A stretch of DNA of 64,000 bases from Clostridiales bacterium (GTDB taxonomy: Bacteria; Bacillota; Clostridia; Christensenellales; CAG-138): NCBI GenBank assembly GCA_918244965.1, contig CAKJYC010000043.1:1-64000 (forward strand), in the 5' to 3' direction. The stretch's first letter is position 1, and the number at the start of each line of letters is the position of its first letter. Positions 33,412 through 42,119 of this stretch are shown here, piece after piece. Both the position numbers and the translations under genes were made by a program. Below the pieces are notes generated by a model. The model was not told the DNA's origin. It saw nothing but the letters and a program-made list of their open reading frames with translations, and made no database searches.

Positions 33412-35748
33412 TCAATCGTCGCGCGGAGGTTTTTGCGCATGCAATGCGCCGTGCAGCAGCGCGGCTTGCTTTTGGAGCCGCTTCCGGATCTCTTCCCTGA
33501 CGGAGCCTGCAACGCCGTTTTTGACGGAGACGGGGGACTGGACCCTGACGTGCGTGTTGAAGGACAGAATGCGCATGACCATCTCCCGCTTCTCGCTTTC
33601 GCGGCAGTTCAGCGTCACGCGATAGGTGTGTTCGCCGGTCCGCTCGGTTTTCTTTTTCAGATCGGAGAAGTGCAGCAGCACGCGCTCCAGCGCGTTGTGA
33701 TCGTCGAACAGATCAAGCACAATCTGCTGTTCCTCCTCCTCGATGCTGTCCTCCGGCAGGAACGCGTCGTGCGTTTCGCAGTGCAGAACGGTCGCAAGAT
33801 TGATCTGCATCGGCAAACGGCTGCGTCTTTCGGCGATCAGACGGAACTTGTCGTCCTTTTCCGAGTATTCCAGCCGAAGGGGACGGACCTCTTCATACTG
33901 TTCCTTGCCGGAATTGGTGGAAAGGAAGCGGATTCCGAGCTTGCGGTGGTTGCGGATCGCGTCGAGAACGGTCCGAAACCGCGCGCGGTAGTTCGGATCG
34001 GTAAAGGGATCGCCGTCGGTATAGCGGTCGTAATAAACGATTTTGTCCGGTGAATACAGCGGCTTGACGCCGTCGAGCGCCGGGACGCCCTCCTCCGGCA
34101 GAAACAGGCTGACGCGCGGATCGGCAAAGACCGTCTTCATCCAGCGCAGCTCCGGTGTCGTCAGCGGGAACGGCGGCAGCTGTTGAATCGGGGAGAACAG
34201 CGTCTGATCGGCCGGATCCTCGAACAGCAGCATCCAGTCCCCTTTCATGAGATGAAGCAGGTTGACGTTTGCATCGGCGAACGAATCCGTGAGCAGCCTG
34301 CCGAGGGCGCGTGACGCATTGCGGCAGCTTTTTCCGTGCAGTTCGCGCAGGAATGCGGCCGTGGCGCCGTAATACGCGCCGTACATCTCGTGAAAAATGG
34401 GCAGCGGACGCTTTTTGGACAGCCGCAGCGAGGCGGGGGCGATGTTGCTCTCGGCGGAAGGCGCGGGCTGCTCGTCCGCTTCGTACAGACGGATCATCTT
34501 GTGAAGCGTTTCGGCAAAGCGTTCCGGGTACGACGGATCCGAACAGGAAAAGTCCTCGATCCGTCCGATCAGCGAATAGATCCACGGAAACAGATCCAGC
34601 ACATGATACACGTCCGCGCGGATCAGCCATTGCGTATCGGAGATCTGTTCAAGCGAGGCGCAGCGCTTTTCACGCTCCAGCCGCCGGATGATATAGGTCT
34701 CGTTTTCGGCGACGTGAATGCGAAGCTCCACATGCTTCAGCGCTTCGCCGTCCTTCGGCCTGTACCCGGGGCCCCACAGATGCGACTCAAATTCCGCAAG
34801 CGCTTCTTCGGTCAGCGGGCAGAGGTCCGGGAGCTTGACCGGCGCGATGTCGCGGATGCGGTCGATCCGAAGAAATCCCGGTCCCATTCTGTCGCGGTCG
34901 TAGCAGAGCAGATGCTGCCGTCCGTTCTGCACGCTGAGGTACAGCTTCAACGGGTACACAATGATCGGACATTCCTGCTTCGTATCCGACATCACCGAGA
35001 TCCAGACGCCGCGCTGCATCGCATCGAACAGCGTGTACAGCACGCCGTCGTTCAGCGCGTTCAGGAAATAATGATGCTTGAAGCGGATATCCGAGGGAAC
35101 GTCGCCGATCCGGTTCAGCAGATAATAGCCGAGCACACCGACCGGGTCCTGCTCGGACGCGAAATACAGCGCGTCCCGCAATGGCGCGAGGGAAATGTCC
35201 GTCGGATTCAGCCGGTACAGGCTTGTGCGGCCCTTTTGCCGGACCTCAAAGACGCCGAGCGCCGTATATGCTTCGAGCGCATTGCGCAGCGTGCTGTCGT
35301 CGAAGGAGTCAAACATCTCGCAGAGCGAATCGGAACGCTTGTCGCCAAGACGACTGACGGCATCGGAAAACAGCGTCAGCATGTCGGCGCGGATCTCGTC
35401 GGGCTTACGGAACTTTCCGTCGGAAAGAACGGCAAGCGCATAGAAAAACAACTGCGTTTGCCGGGATTTTGCGGTCTTTGACAGATATGTGAGGTACAGC
35501 GGATTCTGCAGCACGGACCGGCCGCTGACGGTGAAATAGTGAATGCGGCGGCCTTTGTCGTCTGTATAATAGTCCAGATACGCGCCGAGCCAGCTTTGCA
35601 GACGCTGAATGTCGTTGCCCTGCGCCCGCGGTTTCCGGTTCTGTTTTTCGCTGTAGTCCGACCGGCTGTCGACGCCGAATACAAAGTATTGCCGGACCAT
35701 TTCCCGCATAAGCTCATAATTGCCGATCATTTCGTTGTATCCGCTCAT
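33412..35748 (-). CDS. double-WYL domain transcriptional regulator
   Basis: 778 residues. Two WYL-type ligand-sensing regions are visible: about 240-315 (GVWISVMSDTKQECPIIVYPLKLYL, in parts; RIDRIRDI) and about 600-670 (KLGIRFLSTNSGKEQYEEVRPLRLEY). Each is followed by a WCX-like C-terminal extension. The N-terminal helical part contains FRKPDEIRADML, which may form the winged helix. Regulators of this kind are usually ~300-380 residues and often adjacent pairs, so this looks like a fused pair. WYL regulators commonly control phage-defence and DNA-damage genes. Upstream reading beyond 35748 is open by chance and opposes the gene at 35974. Confidence 0.8.
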   Translation of the reverse strand: MSGYNEMIGNYELMREMVRQYFVFGVDSRSDYSEKQNRKPRAQGNDIQRLQSWLGAYLDYYTDDKGRRIHYFTVSGRSVLQNPLYLTYLSKTAKSRQTQLFFYALAVLSDGKFRKPDEIRADMLTLFSDAVSRLGDKRSDSLCEMFDSFDDSTLRNALEAYTALGVFEVRQKGRTSLYRLNPTDISLAPLRDALYFASEQDPVGVLGYYLLNRIGDVPSDIRFKHHYFLNALNDGVLYTLFDAMQRGVWISVMSDTKQECPIIVYPLKLYLSVQNGRQHLLCYDRDRMGPGFLRIDRIRDIAPVKLPDLCPLTEEALAEFESHLWGPGYRPKDGEALKHVELRIHVAENETYIIRRLEREKRCASLEQISDTQWLIRADVYHVLDLFPWIYSLIGRIEDFSCSDPSYPERFAETLHKMIRLYEADEQPAPSAESNIAPASLRLSKKRPLPIFHEMYGAYYGATAAFLRELHGKSCRNASRALGRLLTDSFADANVNLLHLMKGDWMLLFEDPADQTLFSPIQQLPPFPLTTPELRWMKTVFADPRVSLFLPEEGVPALDGVKPLYSPDKIVYYDRYTDGDPFTDPNYRARFRTVLDAIRNHRKLGIRFLSTNSGKEQYEEVRPLRLEYSEKDDKFRLIAERRSRLPMQINLATVLHCETHDAFLPEDSIEEEEQQIVLDLFDDHNALERVLLHFSDLKKKTERTGEHTYRVTLNCRESEKREMVMRILSFNTHVRVQSPVSVKNGVAGSVREEIRKRLQKQAALLHGALHAQKPPRDD

Positions 35749-35790
35749 GCTGCAGCCTCTTTTCCCGTCTTTCGATGATTTTTGATACCA

Positions 35791-35820
35791 TATGATATCA
35801 TAAAAATGCAGCATGCGCAA
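35791..35820 (-). promoter_or_regulatory. promoter and palindrome upstream of the WYL operon
   Basis: Minus strand: TTGCGC, 17-bp spacer, TATCAT. The -10 lies inside a perfect 12-bp palindrome TATGATATCATA (35791-35802), a good place for autoregulation. Confidence 0.45.
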
Positions 35821-35973
35821 GTCGGCCTGCACCCTCTGACGCGCCCTCGGACGCCGTTTCCGCCGGACAGGCTGATAGCAACTGTTTTTCAAAAACAAGA
35901 ATACGTCCGTGAGGTATGATGTACACAGCAGAAGCAAATCCTGCATCAAATCGAAGGGAGAATGGTTATTTAT

Positions 35974-38900
35974 ATGAAACGAATCATCGCTTTTATCCTT
36001 TGTCTCATTCTGATGGCGGCGCTCGTTCCGGCGGCGCTTGCGGAACCGTCGGAAACCCCCGACATGCCGGACGCGTCCGAAGCGGTGTCCGGGACGAACA
36101 GCGGCGATCCGGTCGCGGCTGCGCTCGCGCAGAAGGAAGACGGAACGGATGCCGCCGTCCTTTCGTTCGCGTATACCGGTCCGGTCACGGACGGTGACGC
36201 CGTCACGGACTACAGCTACGAGGTTTATCCGATCCTCGCGCCGTTCCCGTACTTTATCTACGTCAAGACGGACAACCCGGATCCGCTGAGCTTCCGCCTT
36301 GTGGATAAGGCAAGCTGCTACTTCGGTCCGGACGACAAGGGCGAGGTCGAGGAGTGGAGCCGCCCGCAGGACCCCGGTTCCTATGTCGAATGCGACCCCG
36401 GCACGTACTATCTCTCGACAAAGCTCTTCCATGACGTCGTCTATGAGAACAGGGACGCGCGGCGCGTGCCCGGCGGCTACATCTTTGAAACGGCCAGAGC
36501 ATTTCCGGACGGCGGCGAGCTTGTCCTGCAGAAGAACGTCAAGCGGGATGCTGATTTCCTGTTCAATCAATACGCGGACACGGATGTGACGGTCGCCTGT
36601 CAGCAGATGCAGACGCTGTACGACTACCTGATCGACACCTGCACCGATCCCTCGAAATCGCTGTTCGAGAACCTGAACGCGCTGGAAAGAGGGATGAACG
36701 CGATCGGCATCTATCCGCAGCACTATTGCAGCGCCGACCTTCTGAACGAGGACTGTCCGTTCCCGTACATCTATTCTTCTCCCTATCCGGAGCATTCCCT
36801 GAGGACCGGCTGCTCGCGCTATCTGAAGAGCCCCGAATGGGTCCTTGCCTCCCAGTCCTATCCGTTCATTATGGACTCGCTCTCGTACCCCGGCGTCATC
36901 GCGACTATTGCCAAGCGTCTGGAGCCGAACGCCGTGGTCGAGCAGCATCCGCTGATGCACTGGATGATCAACGTGACCTATAACGGTGAAACGCACATGT
37001 ACGGCGGTTCCGGCAGAGGCGGCAACGACAGCCTTGAGGACCGCCGCATCGAAAAGCGCTTCACCTTTGCGGGCGACGCGAACGACCTCGCCGTGAAGGG
37101 CACGGTCCAGGCATACCATGACCTGCTGCTGAAGTATCATCAGATCGCAGCGGAGGACATGAAGCAGTGGACCGATCTTGTGAAGGGAGAGCCCTTCTAT
37201 CAGACGATCCGCGGCACCGGCGGCACATGGATCCGTCTTGCAGGCTCTTACGATCTGCCGGAATACGGATACGCGGTCCCGTTCAATGACGGATACCGGG
37301 CGGCGTCGCAGGCATGGGTCGACGGCCGGTATATCGACAAGTACGAGCATCAGATCGTCGGCGAGCGCTTTGAGGACCATCCGACCGCGGACATCATTCT
37401 GCACAACGTGTCTTATACCGACAGCAGCGGCGCGGCGCACTGTCAGGACGTGATCTATGCGTACGAGAGTGCCTCCGACGCCTGGGTCGCGGGCAGCTTC
37501 TATTCGGCCGGATACTATGTCGGCTGCGGCTGGACGCTTCCGGATTCGCTGATTCTGACCCGCGAGGAGGCCGAGGAAGCGATCCGCACGATGGACATCC
37601 CGGCCAACGGCAAGCGGTTCCCCGAAAGCGGCCTGATCTACGACGGGCAGAGCTATCCCGGCACGCCGTTTCGGAATGTGCTGGCGACCGGCGTGCACAT
37701 TCCGGAAACCTATGAAGCGGTGCTCGGCAAATATGACGATTTCATCCCGGTCACCATGGTCCCGGAAAACGCCGTCTGCGCGGTCCTGACGTGGGAATCC
37801 TCCGATCCGGACGTCGTGGAGTGCAAATACAGTGCCTATGAGCACCGAAACGTGCTGAACAGCAAAAAGCTCGGCACGGCGACGCTGAACGGCACGACGG
37901 CGGACGGCGGATACCGGGCGACCTGCGTCGTCACCGTGGTGCCGAACGTGACCTTCCTTGAGCAGCCGCAGCCGCAGACGGTGAGCGAGGGCGAGACGGT
38001 CCGCTTCCATGTGGCGGTCAGCGTGCGCACGCTGAAGCCCGAAGAGGTCCGGTATCAGTGGGAATCCAGCTTTGACGGGCAGTACTGGTTCAACGCCTAC
38101 GAAACCGGAAACGACACCGATACGCTGACGCTTCAGCCGTCGAGCTTCCTCGACGGGCACCGGTTCCGCTGCCGTATCTACGGCGCGAACGGCGTCAATG
38201 CGTACAGCGACGCGGTGATGCTGACGGTCAAGGAACGGGAGATCGGTTCGATCGGATTCGCGGACGGTGCCGTGCAGTACAAGGGCGGAACACCGTATGT
38301 GATCGCGAACGGCAAGGCGCAGACGCCGCGCGTCGTCGTCAAGGACGAGAACGGCCGCGTGATCGACGAAGATATGTACGAGGTCACCTACCGTGAGAAC
38401 AAAAAGCCGGGCACCGCATACGTCGACGTGCGCATGTACGGCAGAGATACCGTCCTGACGCAGTTCTTCAAGATCTACCTGCCCGCGACGACCGAAACCA
38501 CGATCGAAAACACCAAGGACGGCATCCGCCTGACGTGGAAATCCGTTCCCGGCGCTAAGGGCTACGTCATCTACCGCCGCGCGTGGAACCTCAAGAGCAG
38601 CGGCTGGACCGACTTTACGCGCTGGAACAACACGACCAGGACCGCATGGACCGATACGCAGGTGTATGCGGGGACCCGCTACCAGTACGGTGTCAAGGCG
38701 TACTTCGCCCCGCGTACTGGGGTGGACGGCGCGACGATCGGCGGCGCGATGGACAACTACAACCTCGGTATCGTGGGACCGCTGAAAACGACCGTGCGCA
38801 TCACGACGCGCAAACTGGAAAGTGTGACGGCGGGCAAGCAGCAGCTGACCGTCAAGTGGAGCGGGTCCAAGCTCTTCACCGGCTACGAGGTGCAGATCGC

Positions 38901-39087
38901 GACGAACAGCTCGTTCACCAAGAACGTCGGGACGGTGAAGATCGCCGACGCAAAGACGTATGAGACGACCGTTGCGGACTTGAAGGCCAGGACGACGTAC
39001 TACGTCCGCGTGCGCTCGTATCACGAGTTCGAGGGCTTCACCTACTACGGACAGTGGTCGAACGTCCTTTCACGCAAGACCAAGTGA
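35974..39087 (+). CDS. large secreted protein with Ig-like and tandem FnIII domains
   Basis: 1037 residues from MKRIIAF; an ATG four codons upstream (35962) is alternative but sits too close to the GGGAG. Signal peptide ends near AALAEPS. Residues ~60-480 are unrecognised, with a helical segment (QTLYDYLIDTCTD). About 590-680 is bacterial Ig-like (GAAL-type, SSDPDVVECKYS), then an immunoglobulin-like domain (QPQPQTVSEGETVRFHV), then a KGGTPYVIANGK module and two FnIII repeats ending SYHEFEGFTYYGQWSNV. The last ~300 residues match the end of the minus-strand secreted peptidase at 50389. No sortase motif is visible. Confidence 0.75.
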   Translation: MKRIIAFILCLILMAALVPAALAEPSETPDMPDASEAVSGTNSGDPVAAALAQKEDGTDAAVLSFAYTGPVTDGDAVTDYSYEVYPILAPFPYFIYVKTDNPDPLSFRLVDKASCYFGPDDKGEVEEWSRPQDPGSYVECDPGTYYLSTKLFHDVVYENRDARRVPGGYIFETARAFPDGGELVLQKNVKRDADFLFNQYADTDVTVACQQMQTLYDYLIDTCTDPSKSLFENLNALERGMNAIGIYPQHYCSADLLNEDCPFPYIYSSPYPEHSLRTGCSRYLKSPEWVLASQSYPFIMDSLSYPGVIATIAKRLEPNAVVEQHPLMHWMINVTYNGETHMYGGSGRGGNDSLEDRRIEKRFTFAGDANDLAVKGTVQAYHDLLLKYHQIAAEDMKQWTDLVKGEPFYQTIRGTGGTWIRLAGSYDLPEYGYAVPFNDGYRAASQAWVDGRYIDKYEHQIVGERFEDHPTADIILHNVSYTDSSGAAHCQDVIYAYESASDAWVAGSFYSAGYYVGCGWTLPDSLILTREEAEEAIRTMDIPANGKRFPESGLIYDGQSYPGTPFRNVLATGVHIPETYEAVLGKYDDFIPVTMVPENAVCAVLTWESSDPDVVECKYSAYEHRNVLNSKKLGTATLNGTTADGGYRATCVVTVVPNVTFLEQPQPQTVSEGETVRFHVAVSVRTLKPEEVRYQWESSFDGQYWFNAYETGNDTDTLTLQPSSFLDGHRFRCRIYGANGVNAYSDAVMLTVKEREIGSIGFADGAVQYKGGTPYVIANGKAQTPRVVVKDENGRVIDEDMYEVTYRENKKPGTAYVDVRMYGRDTVLTQFFKIYLPATTETTIENTKDGIRLTWKSVPGAKGYVIYRRAWNLKSSGWTDFTRWNNTTRTAWTDTQVYAGTRYQYGVKAYFAPRTGVDGATIGGAMDNYNLGIVGPLKTTVRITTRKLESVTAGKQQLTVKWSGSKLFTGYEVQIATNSSFTKNVGTVKIADAKTYETTVADLKARTTYYVRVRSYHEFEGFTYYGQWSNVLSRKTK

Positions 39088-39100
39088 TCCGGATCCTGCG

Positions 39101-39136
39101 GCCGCGGCTCCCCAAAAAGGGCCGCGGCTTTTGTTT
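39101..39136 (+). terminator. terminator of the secreted protein gene
   Basis: 8-bp stem GCCGCGGC / GCCGCGGC (self-complementary arms) followed by TTTTGTTT. Confidence 0.8.
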
Positions 39137-39240
39137 GCAACCAAAACTCCGATGAAGGGCGCAGCCCCTCATGATATACTGGATCCACCGTGAGGGACGG
39201 AAACGTTCGCACGAGATCAGATCATGAAAGGATGCAAACG

Positions 39241-39984
39241 ATGGAAAGCGTATCATATCAACAAATTACCGGAGAACAGTTCGAGACGCTGCAGGCGGGA
39301 ACGCGCATCAAGTGCATGGATCGCGCCGGACGGCTGCACACTGTCGAAAAGCTCGGCGACGTCATCTACCTCTACCCGGACGGCGGCTGGACGGGCCGCA
39401 GGGTCGATCGGGAAACGGTCCTGTCGGGATACCGGTTCTGCCTCAGGGACCCGGAGGCGGACTGGAACGCCCGGCTGGACGATGTGATCGCCCGCCTGAA
39501 GAAGTCGGGGCTGAACCAAGGCGTCACGGGGAAGCTGCAGCAGCTGAGAGACCTCTCATACCGGGACGCGGAGGCGGTGAAGTGCATCTTTGACGATTTG
39601 CAGGGGGAGCGGTCGATCAATATGCACGAGTTTCTTCGCCTGCACGATCAGTATCCGTGCCTTTCGGATGAACAGTTCCTCCACCTCTTCTTCGGATACA
39701 CGCGCCGCGGCGAGGTCAGGCCGATCGAATGCGGCGCGGACGGCGGGATCGACCCGGACCGGGTCCGGCGGCTGGTCCGAAAGCCGAAAAACTGTACCCT
39801 GACGGGAAACGGACGGGCGTTCGTCTTTCGGAAGAACGGCCGCGAGGCGATGCACGGCTGGTTTGACCCGGCCGACGGAAAGACCCATTGGGGGATCATG
39901 CTGGACGAAACGGCGGTCCTTTTGCTGTTCATCTACGATCCGTCGGACGATCCGTTCATGCACGATATCGGGTCGCAGCGCTGA
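39241..39984 (+). CDS. unknown protein
   Basis: 247 residues, not recognised. The N-terminus (KCMDRAGRLHTVEKLGDVIYLYPDGGW) looks like a small beta-barrel; the middle is helical with charged residues; the C-terminus ends in a hydrophobic strand (GIMLDETAVLLLFIYDPSDDP). No signal peptide. The start at 39241 follows GAAAGGA. It appears to be a separate unit: a promoter for the next gene begins 8 bp after its stop. Confidence 0.6.
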   Translation: MESVSYQQITGEQFETLQAGTRIKCMDRAGRLHTVEKLGDVIYLYPDGGWTGRRVDRETVLSGYRFCLRDPEADWNARLDDVIARLKKSGLNQGVTGKLQQLRDLSYRDAEAVKCIFDDLQGERSINMHEFLRLHDQYPCLSDEQFLHLFFGYTRRGEVRPIECGADGGIDPDRVRRLVRKPKNCTLTGNGRAFVFRKNGREAMHGWFDPADGKTHWGIMLDETAVLLLFIYDPSDDPFMHDIGSQR

Positions 39985-39991
39985 TTTCCGA

Positions 39992-40020
39992 TTGAAAACC
40001 GCCCCGGAATATGATAGACT
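39992..40020 (+). promoter_or_regulatory. promoter of the 40056 membrane protein operon
   Basis: TTGAAA (39992-39997), 17-bp spacer, TAGACT (40015-40020). Confidence 0.5.
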
Positions 40021-40055
40021 GTACCTGACAAAAACCGAAGAGGGAGGTCGGGTGC

Positions 40056-40724
40056 ATGTTCGTATTCTGGGGCGACGGCTCGGAGGAGTCAAAAGCGCTG
40101 GTGGACGCCATCCGCGTGCGCAGCACGGAGAATTTCAACTGGACGTTCATCTTTATTCTGGCGGTCGTGTTCTATGTCTACTGGTCGGAGATCCACAGGA
40201 AAAACAAGGAGATCGTCTTTGCCGGACTTGCGCTGTACGGCGTACACTGGCTGTATGAGATCGCGAACGCGGTGATCGCGAGGATCTTCGGCTACCCGCT
40301 GTGGGCGGTGTCGAACCAGTCGACCACGTTCATCCTGCTGATCGGCGTGTGCTGGGAGCTGTCCATGATGTTCTCGCTTGCGGGCATCATTTCGTTCAAG
40401 ATGCTTCCGCACGACCGGACCAAGCGGTACTTTGCGAAAAACGGCAAAAAGGGCATCAGCTGCAAGCTGGTCGGCGCGATTGAGATGGCGCTTCTGTTCG
40501 CGCTGTTCGAGTCGTTCCTTGCCGGCACGAGCAACCGCTCCTTCATCTGGGTCTACAAGTGGTGGGGCGTCATCCCCGTGTTCATCACGACCTACGTTCC
40601 GTTCTTCCTTGCGAGCAACTATGTGCCGGACATGGCTCCGAAGAAACGGAACGCGTTCCTCATCACGGAATGGGCGCTGGTCGCGGTCCTGCTTGCCGTG
40701 CTGATCCCGCTCGGCGTCATCTGA
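40056..40724 (+). CDS. six-helix membrane protein, unknown
   Basis: 222 residues with about six membrane helices (near 27-46, 54-80, 88-115, 137-157, 166-190, 200-221). Conserved-looking polar spots are YWSEIHRKNKE and WELSMMFS. No family recognised; the shape suggests a small integral membrane sensor or enzyme. It begins a likely three-gene unit with the Cys-rich peptide (27 bp on) and the P-loop/DUF1284 protein. Confidence 0.7.
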   Translation: MFVFWGDGSEESKALVDAIRVRSTENFNWTFIFILAVVFYVYWSEIHRKNKEIVFAGLALYGVHWLYEIANAVIARIFGYPLWAVSNQSTTFILLIGVCWELSMMFSLAGIISFKMLPHDRTKRYFAKNGKKGISCKLVGAIEMALLFALFESFLAGTSNRSFIWVYKWWGVIPVFITTYVPFFLASNYVPDMAPKKRNAFLITEWALVAVLLAVLIPLGVI

Positions 40725-40751
40725 GGAATGCAGACAGAAGGGAGCGGGAGC

Positions 40752-40967
40752 ATGCAATCCATTCTGATCAAGGACACCCCGCGCGAACAGCGCGAAGCGA
40801 TCGTGCGGCGGGCGCTTTGGGGCGACTGCGGTACGGAATGTGAATTCTGCTCCGGCTGTGACAACCTCGGCGGCGGCAGGATCGAAAGCCTCTATCAGCC
40901 CTATATCGACGGCGAGAAGGAGATCGCCGAGATCAACGCGGCGTACAGCGCGCCGTTCGTGCGGTAA
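40752..40967 (+). CDS. small Cys-rich protein
   Basis: 71 residues beginning MQSILIKDTPREQREAIV, with a Cys cluster CGTECEFCSGC (30-42) that could bind zinc or an Fe-S cluster. The opening is common among short conserved Clostridial proteins of unknown function. GGGAGCGGGAG precedes the start. Confidence 0.65.
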   Translation: MQSILIKDTPREQREAIVRRALWGDCGTECEFCSGCDNLGGGRIESLYQPYIDGEKEIAEINAAYSAPFVR

Positions 40968-40978
40968 CGGAAACAAGC

Positions 40979-41983
40979 ATGCAGTTCGACAACGCCTATT
41001 TTATCATCGGAAACGCATACGCGGGCAAATCGACGCTGGCGCGGTTGCTGGCCGAACGGCACGGCGGGATTCTGTGCGGGGAAAACTGGCACGATTCCTA
41101 TCCGGAGCCGCTCGACGCGGCCGAGTTTCCCGCGCTTCTTTATACCAGAGACCTGAAGGATTGGCGCGCGTTCATCCGCCGTTCGCCGAAGGATTACGAA
41201 GCATGGTACGACGCGGTGAGCAGGGAATGCGAGATCCTGGAGCTACGGATGCTGCCGGAGATCTGCAAACGCGGCAAGCCGGTCTTTGTCGATACGAACA
41301 TTTCAACAGAAACGCTGAGGCGGATCGCCGCGCCCGGCCATGTGCTCGTCATGCTGGCCGATCCGAGCATCTCCGTGCAGCGGTTTTTCGAGCGTCCGGA
41401 CGCAGATAAGCAGTTCCTGTACCGGCTCATTCAAAGCGAGCCGGACCCAAAGGCCGCCATGGAAAACTACCGGCAGGGCCTGATGCGCATCCATTCCCAA
41501 GCGCGTTATGATCGTCTTCTGCACGCAGGCTTTCCGGTGATCCTGCGCGACGAGACCCGCGCCGCGGAGGAAACGCTTGCGCTTGCGGAGCGGATCTTCG
41601 GGCTGAAAGCATGCGTCAGCTTGCGGCCGCACCACGGCATGTGCTTTCAGTTCTATGCGGGAAAGGGCTACAGCGCGGAGTTTACCGACCATATAGGCCG
41701 TGTGGTCCGCGCGCTTTCCGACAATCCGCAGACGCCGGTGCGGCTGACGTGCTCGGCGGACGTCGTCTGCGAACACTGCCCGAACAATATCGGCGGAGTC
41801 TGCAAAACCGCCGACAAGGTCAGCCGCTACGACGCGGCGGTTCTTGACGCCTGCGACCTTTGCGACGGTGACGAGCTGCCCTACGCGGCCTTCTCTGCGC
41901 AGGTCAGGGAGCGCATCCTCGACGCGGGCCTGCGCCGCAGCATCTGCGGCGACTGCGAATGGGACGCGCTCTGCACAAGATAA
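40979..41983 (+). CDS. P-loop kinase fused to DUF1284
   Basis: 334 residues. N-terminal nucleotide-kinase fold with P-loop GNAYAGKST (11-19) and TRDLKDWRAFIRRSP, LADPSISVQRFFERPD. From about 210 a DUF1284 domain begins: LRPHHGMCFQFYAGKGYSAEF, then cysteines CEHCPNN-x3-GVCK, DACDLC and CGDCEWDALC that probably hold an Fe-S cluster or zinc. DUF1284 proteins are normally separate ~130-residue proteins; fusion to a kinase-like ATPase is informative about partnership but the reaction is unknown. Confidence 0.8.
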   Translation: MQFDNAYFIIGNAYAGKSTLARLLAERHGGILCGENWHDSYPEPLDAAEFPALLYTRDLKDWRAFIRRSPKDYEAWYDAVSRECEILELRMLPEICKRGKPVFVDTNISTETLRRIAAPGHVLVMLADPSISVQRFFERPDADKQFLYRLIQSEPDPKAAMENYRQGLMRIHSQARYDRLLHAGFPVILRDETRAAEETLALAERIFGLKACVSLRPHHGMCFQFYAGKGYSAEFTDHIGRVVRALSDNPQTPVRLTCSADVVCEHCPNNIGGVCKTADKVSRYDAAVLDACDLCDGDELPYAAFSAQVRERILDAGLRRSICGDCEWDALCTR

Positions 41984-42061
41984 TAAACGCTTCGGAGGAC
42001 CTCTGCGCGTCGGCGCGCACGGGCGAATCGCGGCAAACGGGATCGAATATCGCCTCCGCCC

Positions 42062-42098
42062 TTGACTAATCTCGTCAAAACAGCTATAATTGACGAGA
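42062..42098 (+). promoter_or_regulatory. promoter with inverted-repeat operator, Fic operon
   Basis: TTGACT (42062-42067), 17-bp spacer, perfect TATAAT (42085-42090). The arms TCTCGTCAA (42070-42078) and TTGACGAGA (42090-42098) form a perfect 9-bp inverted repeat with an 11-bp gap that straddles the -10 box. Confidence 0.75.
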
Positions 42099-42119
42099 AT
42101 AAAGGAGGGAGTGACGGGA

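Noticed and set aside
35749..39024. Minus-strand reading frame continuing 1092 codons upstream of the WYL gene
   Set aside because: It is antisense to the secreted protein gene at 35974, Arg/Val/His-rich with no domains, and arises from GC-biased third positions. The WYL protein starts at 35748.
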